From Lachnospiraceae bacterium (GTDB lineage Bacteria; Bacillota; Clostridia; Lachnospirales; Lachnospiraceae): a stretch of DNA of 64,000 bases. This document shows positions 1-7,877 of the stretch, piece after piece. The notes under the pieces are model-generated. The model did not search any database. It had not been told where the DNA came from and saw nothing but the letters and a program-made list of their open reading frames with translations. Both the position numbers and the translations under genes were made by a program. The first letter of the stretch is position 1. Each line of letters opens with the position of its first letter. Location of the stretch: contig JAITGA010000016.1 in NCBI GenBank assembly GCA_031280955.1, positions 124,001-188,000 on the forward strand. Reading direction: 5' to 3'.

Positions 1-125
1 CTGTAGCAGAAAATCCGATTACTGATGATATATTTGCACGAGGAATATGTCTGCCAAGTGACATCAAGATGACAGATGAAGAGATGAACATGATAATCAA
101 TATGGTGAGGCGATTGTTTGTATAA
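1..125 (+). CDS. C-terminal fragment of a DegT/DnrJ/EryC1-type sugar aminotransferase (partial)
   Basis: An open frame enters from the left edge and stops at 123-125. It encodes about 40 residues. The stretch ARGICLPSDIKMTDEEM resembles the C-terminal end of PLP-dependent sugar aminotransferases, which usually finish with a GL-C-LPSG..LT-E-D segment followed by a short helix. Enzymes of this family transaminate 4-keto sugars made by 4,6-dehydratases, and a PglF-like dehydratase lies at 4647-6536, so a role in UDP-bacillosamine-type sugar synthesis is plausible. The stop overlaps the start of the phosphoglycosyl transferase by 8 bases. Only the tail is visible, so the PLP lysine cannot be checked. 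Confidence 0.55.
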   Translation, partial: VAENPITDDIFARGICLPSDIKMTDEEMNMIINMVRRLFV

Positions 126-723
126 ACGATATGTGAAGCGGATAATGGACTTCGTTTTTTCTTTTGCGGCATTGATTGTTTTCTTGCCGCTGATGGTGTT
201 GCTCACCATTATTGGCGTGTTTGCGATGAAGGGTAATCCTTTCTTTGTCCAGATTCGCCCCGGTAAGGATGAAAAGCTTTTTAAGATGATCAAATTCCGT
301 TCGATGACATCTGAAACAGACGAAAAGGGAAAACCCCTTGCAGATGAAATACGCTTAAACAGATATGGACGGTTTATCAGGTCAACAAGCCTTGATGAGC
401 TGCCGGAATTACTCAATATTATCAAAGGAGAGATGAGTATCGTCGGACCAAGGCCGCTGTTGATAGAGTATCTGCCCCTTTATAGTGAAAAGCAGAGACG
501 GCGGCATGATGTAAGACCGGGGATGACCGGGTTGGCACAAATAAACGGCAGGAACGCTACGACATGGGCGGAGAGGTTTCGCTTTGATATCTCCTATGTA
601 GAAACGTTAAGTCCGTGGTTGGATGTGAAAATCATATGGGCTACCATCATCAAGGTAATTAAGCGCGAGGGAGCAGCTGTCGATGATGGTATTTCCTTAG
701 GATTATTTAGGGGAAACGGATAA
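118..723 (+). CDS. PglC/EpsL-type polyprenol phosphate phosphoglycosyl transferase
   Basis: This is a small monotopic phosphoglycosyl transferase of 201 residues, which moves a phospho-sugar from a UDP-sugar onto undecaprenyl phosphate and so starts a glycan. It has one N-terminal hydrophobic helix (about residues 10-37), the KFRSMT segment at 59-64, and a catalytic Asp-Glu pair in SLDELPELLN at residues 93-94, the same numbering as I recall for Campylobacter PglC. SIVGPRPLL and RPGMTGLAQINGR follow. The TTG start at 118 gives the family-typical N terminus (MYKRYVKRIMDF) and has GGTGAGG upstream; an ATG at 145 would cut into the membrane helix. It overlaps the upstream aminotransferase. It lacks the N-terminal membrane and Rossmann part of the larger WbaP-like enzyme at 29632. 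Confidence 0.9.
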   Translation: MYKRYVKRIMDFVFSFAALIVFLPLMVLLTIIGVFAMKGNPFFVQIRPGKDEKLFKMIKFRSMTSETDEKGKPLADEIRLNRYGRFIRSTSLDELPELLNIIKGEMSIVGPRPLLIEYLPLYSEKQRRRHDVRPGMTGLAQINGRNATTWAERFRFDISYVETLSPWLDVKIIWATIIKVIKREGAAVDDGISLGLFRGNG

Positions 724-728
724 GGGAA

Positions 729-1856
729 ATGAAAATACTCTATGTTACCACAATTTCATTGACAATGGATTTCTTTGTCAGACATATCAAAATGTTGTTA
801 GATGGTGGGAATGAAGTTGAACTGGCATGTAACTTTGCGAGACCACCCCATCAGTTTTATTTGGATACAAACTGCCTTGTTCATGATTTACCCTTTTCAC
901 GTTCCCTTTTTTCTGCGAAAAACATCAAAGCTTATAAAGGGCTAAAAAAACTGATAAATGATGAAAACTATGATATTGTTCATACTCATACGCCAATAGC
1001 GTCGGTGTATGCACGGCTTGCTTGCCGAGGGGCGAGGAAAAGAGGGACTAGGGTTTTTTATACTGCTCATGGTTTTCATTTTTTCAAAGATGGATCGTTA
1101 AAGAACTGGTTGCTCTATTATCCCGTGGAACGGTATATGGCTCGCCATACTGATGTCATGATTACTATCTGTTGCGAGGATTACAAAAGAGCGAAACGCT
1201 TCATGGCTGACAGGGTGAAATACATCTCTGGTATCGGGATAGATATTAGTGCAATAGAGCAGGTCAAAACAGACCGCAAGGATAAACGGACGGAAGTGGG
1301 GATTCCGACAGATGCGCTGCTGCTTCTATCAGTCGGAGAGCTTAACCGCAATAAGAACCATGAGGTAGTATTAAAGGTACTGGCAACGCTGAAAGCGTTG
1401 GTTGAGATGTACGACATTCATTACCTTATTTGCGGCGTGGGAAGTGAACGGGACTACCTTGATACCCTTTGTACCAAACTAAACCTAGCTGAGCGGGTTC
1501 ATTTTCTGGGATTGCGAAGTGATGTGATAGAGATAATGAAAACAACGGACATATTTGTCCACCCATCAAAGCGGGAGGGGCTGTCGGTAGCTCTAATGGA
1601 GGCAATGGCATGTGGTTTGCCGATTATATGTGCGAAAATCAGAGGAAACGTAGATTTAATCAAAGATGGCGAGGGTGGGATTTTGTGTGAAAATGGAAAC
1701 ATTGCCACTTTGAGGGAAGCGATACGCTTATTAGGGGAAGACAGTACTTTGCGCCAGGAAATGGGAAGCTATAATCTTGAAAGGGTAAAGGAATTTGGTA
1801 TCGAGGGGGTATTGGCACAACTGGCGGAGATTTATGATGAAGTGAGTTTGTCTTAA
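729..1856 (+). CDS. GT4 family glycosyltransferase (EpsD-like)
   Basis: This is a GT-B fold glycosyltransferase of 375 residues, predicted to add a sugar from a nucleotide donor to the lipid-linked intermediate on the cytoplasmic face. The N-terminal acceptor domain begins MKILYVTTISLTMDFFVRHI and carries HTHTPIASVYARLA and a TAHGFHFF segment. The C-terminal donor domain has LLSVGELNRNKNHEVVLKVL and the E-x7-E motif in KREGLSVALMEAMACGLP. The ATG lies 5 bases after the PglC-like gene with GGGAAA upstream. Its place straight after the initiating transferase suggests the second sugar of the repeat, but donor and linkage cannot be read from sequence. Confidence 0.88.
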   Translation: MKILYVTTISLTMDFFVRHIKMLLDGGNEVELACNFARPPHQFYLDTNCLVHDLPFSRSLFSAKNIKAYKGLKKLINDENYDIVHTHTPIASVYARLACRGARKRGTRVFYTAHGFHFFKDGSLKNWLLYYPVERYMARHTDVMITICCEDYKRAKRFMADRVKYISGIGIDISAIEQVKTDRKDKRTEVGIPTDALLLLSVGELNRNKNHEVVLKVLATLKALVEMYDIHYLICGVGSERDYLDTLCTKLNLAERVHFLGLRSDVIEIMKTTDIFVHPSKREGLSVALMEAMACGLPIICAKIRGNVDLIKDGEGGILCENGNIATLREAIRLLGEDSTLRQEMGSYNLERVKEFGIEGVLAQLAEIYDEVSLS

Positions 1857-1935
1857 CAACGAAGTCGTGATATACTCATGGGCGAAAGTAAATGTAGTTG
1901 AAAGTGACATAGCCTCAATATTTGCAGGAGCTTTT

Positions 1936-4650
1936 ATGCAAGAAATCATCAAAAAAAGTATTGCCATCAAACGTAGTATCATCATTATCGGGATCTGTCT
2001 GATTGTTACGGTATTCCCTTTTTCGATATGGAAAGAAACAACTACCACCACAGTTTCACGTCTATCCAATGATGTTGCCGGGCCGGTTACGAATGAAGAT
2101 ATGGTACTGCAATCGTTTATTGCCCAGCATGAACATTTGCAAAAAATCACCGTCTTCATTACCAGCGGCAGCGATGGCGAAGCGTTCATTTTTCGAATGC
2201 TCGCCCCTGAACCGGGTTATCGGCAAATGTTTGAAGACACAGTAATGATAAAGGCAGATAACCTGCCGGGATATTATGATATATTGATAGATCAAACACT
2301 TGAAGTCGGCGAAACATACTACTATATTTTCCAAGGAACAGAGGCGACCATAGCTAATGATGCTGAAACCTCCGGCTCATGGCTCTTTCTGGGAGCAGAG
2401 TGGATATTACGCGCTGAACATCCTGATGCAGGGCAGCTATACTATCAAGATATGCCAATGAGCGGGCAAAGTCTGGCAGTTACATATCATTACAGCACGA
2501 AGCCGGGAGTCATCAGGCAACTGATATGTATTGCGATAATTTTGCTTGTTACAGCACTTTTACTTTATGTGATCAAAGCGTATTACCGCCGTTATTCTGA
2601 GCGTGACCAGTTGATTATAGCAGAACAGGCAATGAAAGCAGTCCTCAATCCGCTGGTCATCTTGATAGTGATAGCGGGGATAGTTGCCGTTTTGTTACAG
2701 ACTTTTGGCTCATTTCCGGTTGATAATGCGTTTTTCATCTTTACAATACTCATCGGCGGAGCAATATCTTTCTATGCCATCAATCATTGCCGTGATGGAC
2801 AGTCGCCGATTGTTACGAAAGCAATTCTGCGGGCAAATTGGCAGGACTATATCCAATCCCTACTTTTTGCAGCGGCATTTATTGCTTGCTGTGAGTATTT
2901 TTGCGCACAACTTAATATTCACCATAGCATTGCTCAGAACAAGCAATTGATTTATTTTGGACTGGTAATTATGTCAATGATGAGTTGGCGGCGGATATTC
3001 AGTTTTGTCAACTTAGTATACATTATTCTAGCAGCAGGGTTTGCTTACAATTGGCACACTCAAGAGATATTACAAAGGGGAAGTCAGTTATCAAGCCAAG
3101 AGATGACAGAGCTTACATTGTTAACGATATCTTATCTTGTTGGCGGATTAGTCATTTTGAATGTCCTTATTAGTGTCATAATTAGCTTGCGCAAAAAGGA
3201 AATGAAGCCGCTGTCAGTTGGTTTGGGAAGTCTGATACTACTGTTCTTGATTTTGATGGTTGTCTTTGGTAATGGGCGTGAGTGGGTGCTGTTAATGGCA
3301 GGTGGATTCACACTCTTTTATTTACAGTACGGAGCTTCCAAACGCAGGGATGTTGTCTTAAATGCAGGGCGAGGTTTGATTTTGTCATTCTTTTGGGTGA
3401 TGGTATTTTCACTACTCTATCGTCCTTTTGCAACGTTTACCACGGTGAGCTATCCGATGATATTTCATACTCCTACGGTGACATCTGTATATCTAGCATT
3501 GGTAGCGACAGTAGCACTTTTGATTTTACTGGTAAAATTACGTAGTTCATATGAGAGAAGAACTAACACAGATAGCACTAAGAGCTACACTTTACGTATC
3601 GCCATGCGTGATTTGTGGAAGGAAATTTTGCTACTAGGTACGGTGCTTACTTATATGATATTTGCCATTTCATGGACGGGTTACCTGACATTTACGGTGG
3701 TGGCAGTATTGGGCTTATGTTTCTTTACTGTGGGGAAAGGAAAAGGAAAGCTGAAGAGTATCCTCTTTGCAACAGGGTTGATAATTATATCTGTGCTTGC
3801 CTGTTTCCCACCGCTATTTTTCCTCCAACGTAATATTCCTGCTATCGTCGGTAATCCATATGTATATACCATGTTCGACATGGAGGAATTTCATCAAGAC
3901 ATAACTAGGGGACGTAATCCGGAATCGTTAGAATATATTCTGCTGGGGAATTTTATGGGTGCTTTTGGGCATAAGGTATTTGATATTCCCAATAATACGT
4001 TTAATTTCTATGGATTTGGGGCTGGCTATGAAGAAGCGCATGTTGTTCTTGGTGGGGAAGTGATATGGATAGGGGATATCGCAGAAGAAGATTTAGAATA
4101 TACGATGACCTTAGAAGAAAAACGGCAAGAACTGATGGAGATGGATGTTGAAGTATGGCTGCTTGAATACTGGGGTAGAGACCTAGGGTTGATTCCCTAT
4201 CAAGAAGAAATCGACATCAGTAACGGACGTTTTGAGTTGTTTGAGGCATACATGAATGGACTTAATCTCTTCGGGCATGAAACAATGGGTTTTCGACTTG
4301 ATGACGGGACGATGGCAATACACGCACACAATATCTATCTTCAATTTGCTCATGACCATGGTATTTTCATGGGAATACTGTTTATCATCGTCGGTGGTGT
4401 GGTGCTTATTTACAGTATAAAGCATTTTAGAAGAAGCAGGAGCGAGGCATCATTTTCAGGCTTGCCGTTTCTGATAATTATAGCGGTAGCGACGATGGGA
4501 ATGGTAGAATGGGTATTTCATTTTAGCCATCCGGCAGGGTTCATAATGATGATAATGATTGCTCCACTCATTTTTCCCCGTTATGGCACGATTAATGCAG
4601 AAGATGTTTCACAGACACCGACACCCCCTGAAACAGGAATGAAGCTATGA
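1936..4650 (+). CDS. Wzy/WaaL-type O-antigen polymerase or ligase family membrane protein
   Basis: The frame is open from a GTG at 1867, but the ATG at 1936 has AGGAG five bases upstream and starts a clean membrane anchor, giving 904 residues. An N-terminal helix is followed by an extracytoplasmic domain (about residues 30-190), then about a dozen hydrophobic segments. A large outside loop ends in the motif AIHAHNIYLQFAHDHGIFMG near residue 795, which is typical of the WaaL/Wzy superfamily, where the histidine region is important for transfer of polyprenyl-linked glycan. It probably polymerises repeat units or ligates the finished glycan. The 3' end overlaps the dehydratase gene by 4 bases. 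The extra N-terminal domain makes it longer than ordinary Wzy proteins of about 400-450 residues. Polymerase against ligase cannot be settled by sequence. Confidence 0.75.
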   Translation: MQEIIKKSIAIKRSIIIIGICLIVTVFPFSIWKETTTTTVSRLSNDVAGPVTNEDMVLQSFIAQHEHLQKITVFITSGSDGEAFIFRMLAPEPGYRQMFEDTVMIKADNLPGYYDILIDQTLEVGETYYYIFQGTEATIANDAETSGSWLFLGAEWILRAEHPDAGQLYYQDMPMSGQSLAVTYHYSTKPGVIRQLICIAIILLVTALLLYVIKAYYRRYSERDQLIIAEQAMKAVLNPLVILIVIAGIVAVLLQTFGSFPVDNAFFIFTILIGGAISFYAINHCRDGQSPIVTKAILRANWQDYIQSLLFAAAFIACCEYFCAQLNIHHSIAQNKQLIYFGLVIMSMMSWRRIFSFVNLVYIILAAGFAYNWHTQEILQRGSQLSSQEMTELTLLTISYLVGGLVILNVLISVIISLRKKEMKPLSVGLGSLILLFLILMVVFGNGREWVLLMAGGFTLFYLQYGASKRRDVVLNAGRGLILSFFWVMVFSLLYRPFATFTTVSYPMIFHTPTVTSVYLALVATVALLILLVKLRSSYERRTNTDSTKSYTLRIAMRDLWKEILLLGTVLTYMIFAISWTGYLTFTVVAVLGLCFFTVGKGKGKLKSILFATGLIIISVLACFPPLFFLQRNIPAIVGNPYVYTMFDMEEFHQDITRGRNPESLEYILLGNFMGAFGHKVFDIPNNTFNFYGFGAGYEEAHVVLGGEVIWIGDIAEEDLEYTMTLEEKRQELMEMDVEVWLLEYWGRDLGLIPYQEEIDISNGRFELFEAYMNGLNLFGHETMGFRLDDGTMAIHAHNIYLQFAHDHGIFMGILFIIVGGVVLIYSIKHFRRSRSEASFSGLPFLIIIAVATMGMVEWVFHFSHPAGFIMMIMIAPLIFPRYGTINAEDVSQTPTPPETGMKL

Positions 4651-6536
4651 AAAGAGAGAAGCGTCCATTCAACTTCATGATTCTTACTCGGCGGGCGGCA
4701 TTGGTTATTTACGATATCATCAGTGTTATTTGTGCCAGTTTTTTGGCATTATTACTGCGTTTCGATTTGCGCTTTGAGGAAATTCCCGCTCATTTTCTTA
4801 CCCCGCCCATCAATTACTTGTTTATCAATATTATTTTGACACTCATTATTTTTTATCTGTTTCGTCTTTATCATAGCTTATGGGCTTATGCTAGTGAAAC
4901 AGAGCTACAAAACATCGTTATTGCGGTAGTTGTTTCGTCAATTATCAATGCCATCGGCTTACAGTTCTTTCGCATTGAGGAACTGGCGGTACCGAACAGT
5001 TATTATTTTATCTATACCTTTCTTCTAATCGCATTTATCTTTGTCAGTCGTTTTTCTTATCGTTTTTTTCGCGGACGGAAACACAAGAGTGCTAACAAAG
5101 GCAATAGCATTTCAGTCATGATAATTGGCGCAGGCGAGGCAGGCAACCAAATCATCAAGGAGATTGTCAACTCGTCATTTTCGACGATGACAGTCCGCTG
5201 TGTTATCGATGATGATAAGGCAAAGTGGGGACGCTTCATCTATGGAGTAAGGATAGCCGGTGGTCGTGAAAGTATTATTGAATGTGCTGATATCTATAGC
5301 ATTGATGAGATTATCGTTGCGATGCCATCAATATCGGGGACAGAACTTTCAGCAATACTGGAGATTTGCAAAGAAACGAACTGCAAGCTACGAGCATTAC
5401 CGGGGATATATCAATTGGTAAATGATGAAGTTAGTGTCAGCAGATTGCGTGATGTAGAGGTTGAGGATTTACTGGGGCGTGATTCGGTACAAATTGACCT
5501 ACTTTCGATTATCGGATATGTTAAAGGGAAGAAGGTATTAGTTACAGGTGCGGGCGGGACAATCGGCAGCGAGCTTTGTCGTCAGATTGCCACACATGAG
5601 CCGGCACAGTTGATAATGCTGGATATTTATGAAAATGGAATCTATGATGTGCAGCAGGAACTGCTCGTTTCTCATCCTTCGCTTTCGCTGGTAGTTCTTG
5701 TCGCTTCCGTGCGCAATACCAATCGCATCAACGCTATTTTCGCTGAACACCGTCCGGAAATAGTTTACCATGCCGCAGCCCATAAACATGTACCGCTGAT
5801 GGAAGACAGTCCTAATGAAGCAATAAAGAATAATGTGTTTGGCACATACAAAACAGCATTGGCGGCGGCAACGAATAAAACCAAGCGATTTGTAATGATT
5901 TCCACGGATAAAGCCGTTAATCCCACCAATGTGATGGGTGCGAGCAAGAGGATAAGTGAAATGATAATCCAAACCCTTGATCGTCACCATGAAACGGAGT
6001 TTGTTGCCGTTCGCTTTGGCAATGTCCTCGGAAGCAGCGGGAGTGTGATTCCTTTTTTCAAGAAGCAAATTGCTGCGGGTGGCCCGGTTACTGTTACCCA
6101 CCCCGAGATAATCCGCTACTTTATGACGATTCCCGAAGCGGTATCGTTGGTTTTGGAAGCAGGAGCATATGCCAAAGGTGGTGAGATATTTGTCCTTGAT
6201 ATGGGCAAGCCGGTGCGGATTTTGGATTTGGCAAAGAACCTCATTCGTCTATCAGGATATACTGTTGATGAGGATATCAAAATCGAGTTCACAGGACTCA
6301 GACCGGGGGAAAAACTATTCGAAGAAATGCTGATGGAAGAAGAGGGACTGCGTGAGACTGCCAACAAGATGATATTTATCGGTAAACCGATAGACTTAGA
6401 TGAGGAACGCTTTTTCTTAAAGCTCAATGAACTAAAGGATGTTTCTCAAAATGAAGGTGGAAATATCCGGGAAATTATTCAGGACATTGTACCAACCTAC
6501 ACTATAAACAATTCGGATACAGCAAAGGAATATTAA
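4647..6536 (+). CDS. PglF/CapD-type membrane-bound UDP-HexNAc 4,6-dehydratase
   Basis: This 629-residue enzyme is of the large short-chain dehydrogenase type that makes UDP-4-keto-6-deoxy-HexNAc, the first step toward bacillosamine, FucNAc or QuiNAc. Four membrane helices occupy about residues 17-140. A first Rossmann region has GAGEAGNQ at 161. The catalytic NAD-binding domain begins with GAGGTIGSE near residue 301 and contains the AAAHKHVPLMED segment, STDKAVNPTNVMGASKR near 418, RFGNVLGSSGSV and GLRPGEKLFEE, all typical of FlaA1/PglF/CapD proteins. The ATGA overlap with the Wzy/WaaL-like gene implies coupled translation. The aminotransferase tail at 1-125 would supply the next step. Exact substrate and product are inferred. 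Confidence 0.9.
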   Translation: MKREKRPFNFMILTRRAALVIYDIISVICASFLALLLRFDLRFEEIPAHFLTPPINYLFINIILTLIIFYLFRLYHSLWAYASETELQNIVIAVVVSSIINAIGLQFFRIEELAVPNSYYFIYTFLLIAFIFVSRFSYRFFRGRKHKSANKGNSISVMIIGAGEAGNQIIKEIVNSSFSTMTVRCVIDDDKAKWGRFIYGVRIAGGRESIIECADIYSIDEIIVAMPSISGTELSAILEICKETNCKLRALPGIYQLVNDEVSVSRLRDVEVEDLLGRDSVQIDLLSIIGYVKGKKVLVTGAGGTIGSELCRQIATHEPAQLIMLDIYENGIYDVQQELLVSHPSLSLVVLVASVRNTNRINAIFAEHRPEIVYHAAAHKHVPLMEDSPNEAIKNNVFGTYKTALAAATNKTKRFVMISTDKAVNPTNVMGASKRISEMIIQTLDRHHETEFVAVRFGNVLGSSGSVIPFFKKQIAAGGPVTVTHPEIIRYFMTIPEAVSLVLEAGAYAKGGEIFVLDMGKPVRILDLAKNLIRLSGYTVDEDIKIEFTGLRPGEKLFEEMLMEEEGLRETANKMIFIGKPIDLDEERFFLKLNELKDVSQNEGGNIREIIQDIVPTYTINNSDTAKEY

Positions 6537-6560
6537 ACACATCCGAGAAAGGGAGATTTC

Positions 6561-7877
6561 ATGAACCTTTATGACAAATTAGCGGCAAGGGAAGAAAAGA
6601 TAAGTGTAATCGGACTGGGGTATGTGGGATTACCGCTGGCAATCGCTTTTGCCCGCCATACCAATGTCATCGGTTATGACATGGATGCAGAAAAGATTGC
6701 CCTCTATGCTGAGGGAACAGATCCGACACAGGAAGTAGGCAACGAAGCTGTCCGTGAAACAACGATGGTTTTTACTGCCGAAGCTGACCGCTTGCGGGAG
6801 GCACTCTTTCACATTGTCTGCGTTCCCAGTCCTGTTAATTCGGATTCAACCCCTGACCTAGAGCCGCTTCGAGCCGCAAGCCGAACAGTAGGTGAGAATC
6901 TAAGAGCAGGGTCGATAGTAGTGTATGAGTCTACGGTATACCCCGGTGTAACTGAAGATATTTGCGTACCGATACTGGAGCGTAGCTCAGGACTCAAATA
7001 CGGCAGTGATTTTACCGTCGGTTATTCTCCCGAACGAATAAACCCCGGTGATCGTGAACACCGTCTGGAAACGATAGTCAAGGTCGTTGCCGCGAGTGAT
7101 GAAGATTCATTGGAGGTCATTGCCAATGTTTATCATATGGTGGTAAAAGCCGGTATTTACCGCAGCAAATCAATCCGAGAAGCAGAAGCAGCCAAAGTAA
7201 TCGAGAATTGTCAACGCAACATAAATATCGCATTTATGAATGAGTTGTCGATAATCTTCGACAAAATGGGAATTGATACTCGGAATGTACTGGCAGCAGC
7301 GGCGACAAAGTGGAACTTCCTCAATTTTCATCCCGGTCTGGTGGGCGGTCATTGCATAGGTGTTGACCCTTATTATTTGACATACAAAGCAGCGGAGCTT
7401 GGTTATCATCCGCAGATAATCCTTGCAGGGATGCGGATAAATGACGGTATGGGAAAACATATCGCCGAAAGCATCGTCAAAAACTTAATCAAAGCAGACA
7501 TAACCGTGAAGAGCATTAAACTGGCGATTTTGGGATTTACATTCAAAGAAAACTGCCCCGACATCCGCAATACAAAGGTAATTGATGTTTATAATGAATT
7601 AAAGGAGTATGGAATCAATCCGATCGTTGTTGACCCATTAGCAGATGCCGATGAAGTCAAACAGCATTATGGGATTTGTCTTGCTTCGCTTACAGAAGTG
7701 AGGGACATGGATGCAGTAGTGGTTGCTGTCGCTCATGAGCAGTTTCTATCATTTGATAAGAAAAAAATCGACGCTCTCTTCAATACGCATAATCAAAAGA
7801 AAGTACTCATTGACGTAAAAGGAATCTATGATAAAGATGAATTTGACGTAAATGAATACCTTTACTGGAGGCTTTAA
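6561..7877 (+). CDS. UDP-N-acetylhexosamine 6-dehydrogenase (WbpA/TviB/WbpO type)
   Basis: This 438-residue enzyme is of the UDP-glucose/GDP-mannose dehydrogenase superfamily, oxidising C6 of a UDP-HexNAc to the uronic acid with two NAD. The N-terminal NAD site reads GLGYVGLPLAIAFA (residues 18-31). The central part has ESTVYPGVTE and GYSPERINPGD, and the catalytic cysteine lies in GLVGGHCIGVDPYYLTYKA at Cys265. The KWNFL..F.PGLVGGHCIGVDPYYLT pattern is characteristic of the HexNAc-specific branch rather than of Ugd. The ATG at 6561 has AAAGGGAGA upstream. It implies a HexNAc-uronic acid in the glycan, a possible substrate for the asparagine-synthetase-like proteins downstream. The stop overlaps the next start by one base. 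Confidence 0.9.
   Translation: MNLYDKLAAREEKISVIGLGYVGLPLAIAFARHTNVIGYDMDAEKIALYAEGTDPTQEVGNEAVRETTMVFTAEADRLREALFHIVCVPSPVNSDSTPDLEPLRAASRTVGENLRAGSIVVYESTVYPGVTEDICVPILERSSGLKYGSDFTVGYSPERINPGDREHRLETIVKVVAASDEDSLEVIANVYHMVVKAGIYRSKSIREAEAAKVIENCQRNINIAFMNELSIIFDKMGIDTRNVLAAAATKWNFLNFHPGLVGGHCIGVDPYYLTYKAAELGYHPQIILAGMRINDGMGKHIAESIVKNLIKADITVKSIKLAILGFTFKENCPDIRNTKVIDVYNELKEYGINPIVVDPLADADEVKQHYGICLASLTEVRDMDAVVVAVAHEQFLSFDKKKIDALFNTHNQKKVLIDVKGIYDKDEFDVNEYLYWRL

Noticed and set aside
5538-6101. Minus-strand open frame of 187 codons inside the dehydratase gene
   Set aside because: It lies opposite the conserved NAD-binding domain of the PglF-like gene, with no ribosome-binding site or family resemblance.
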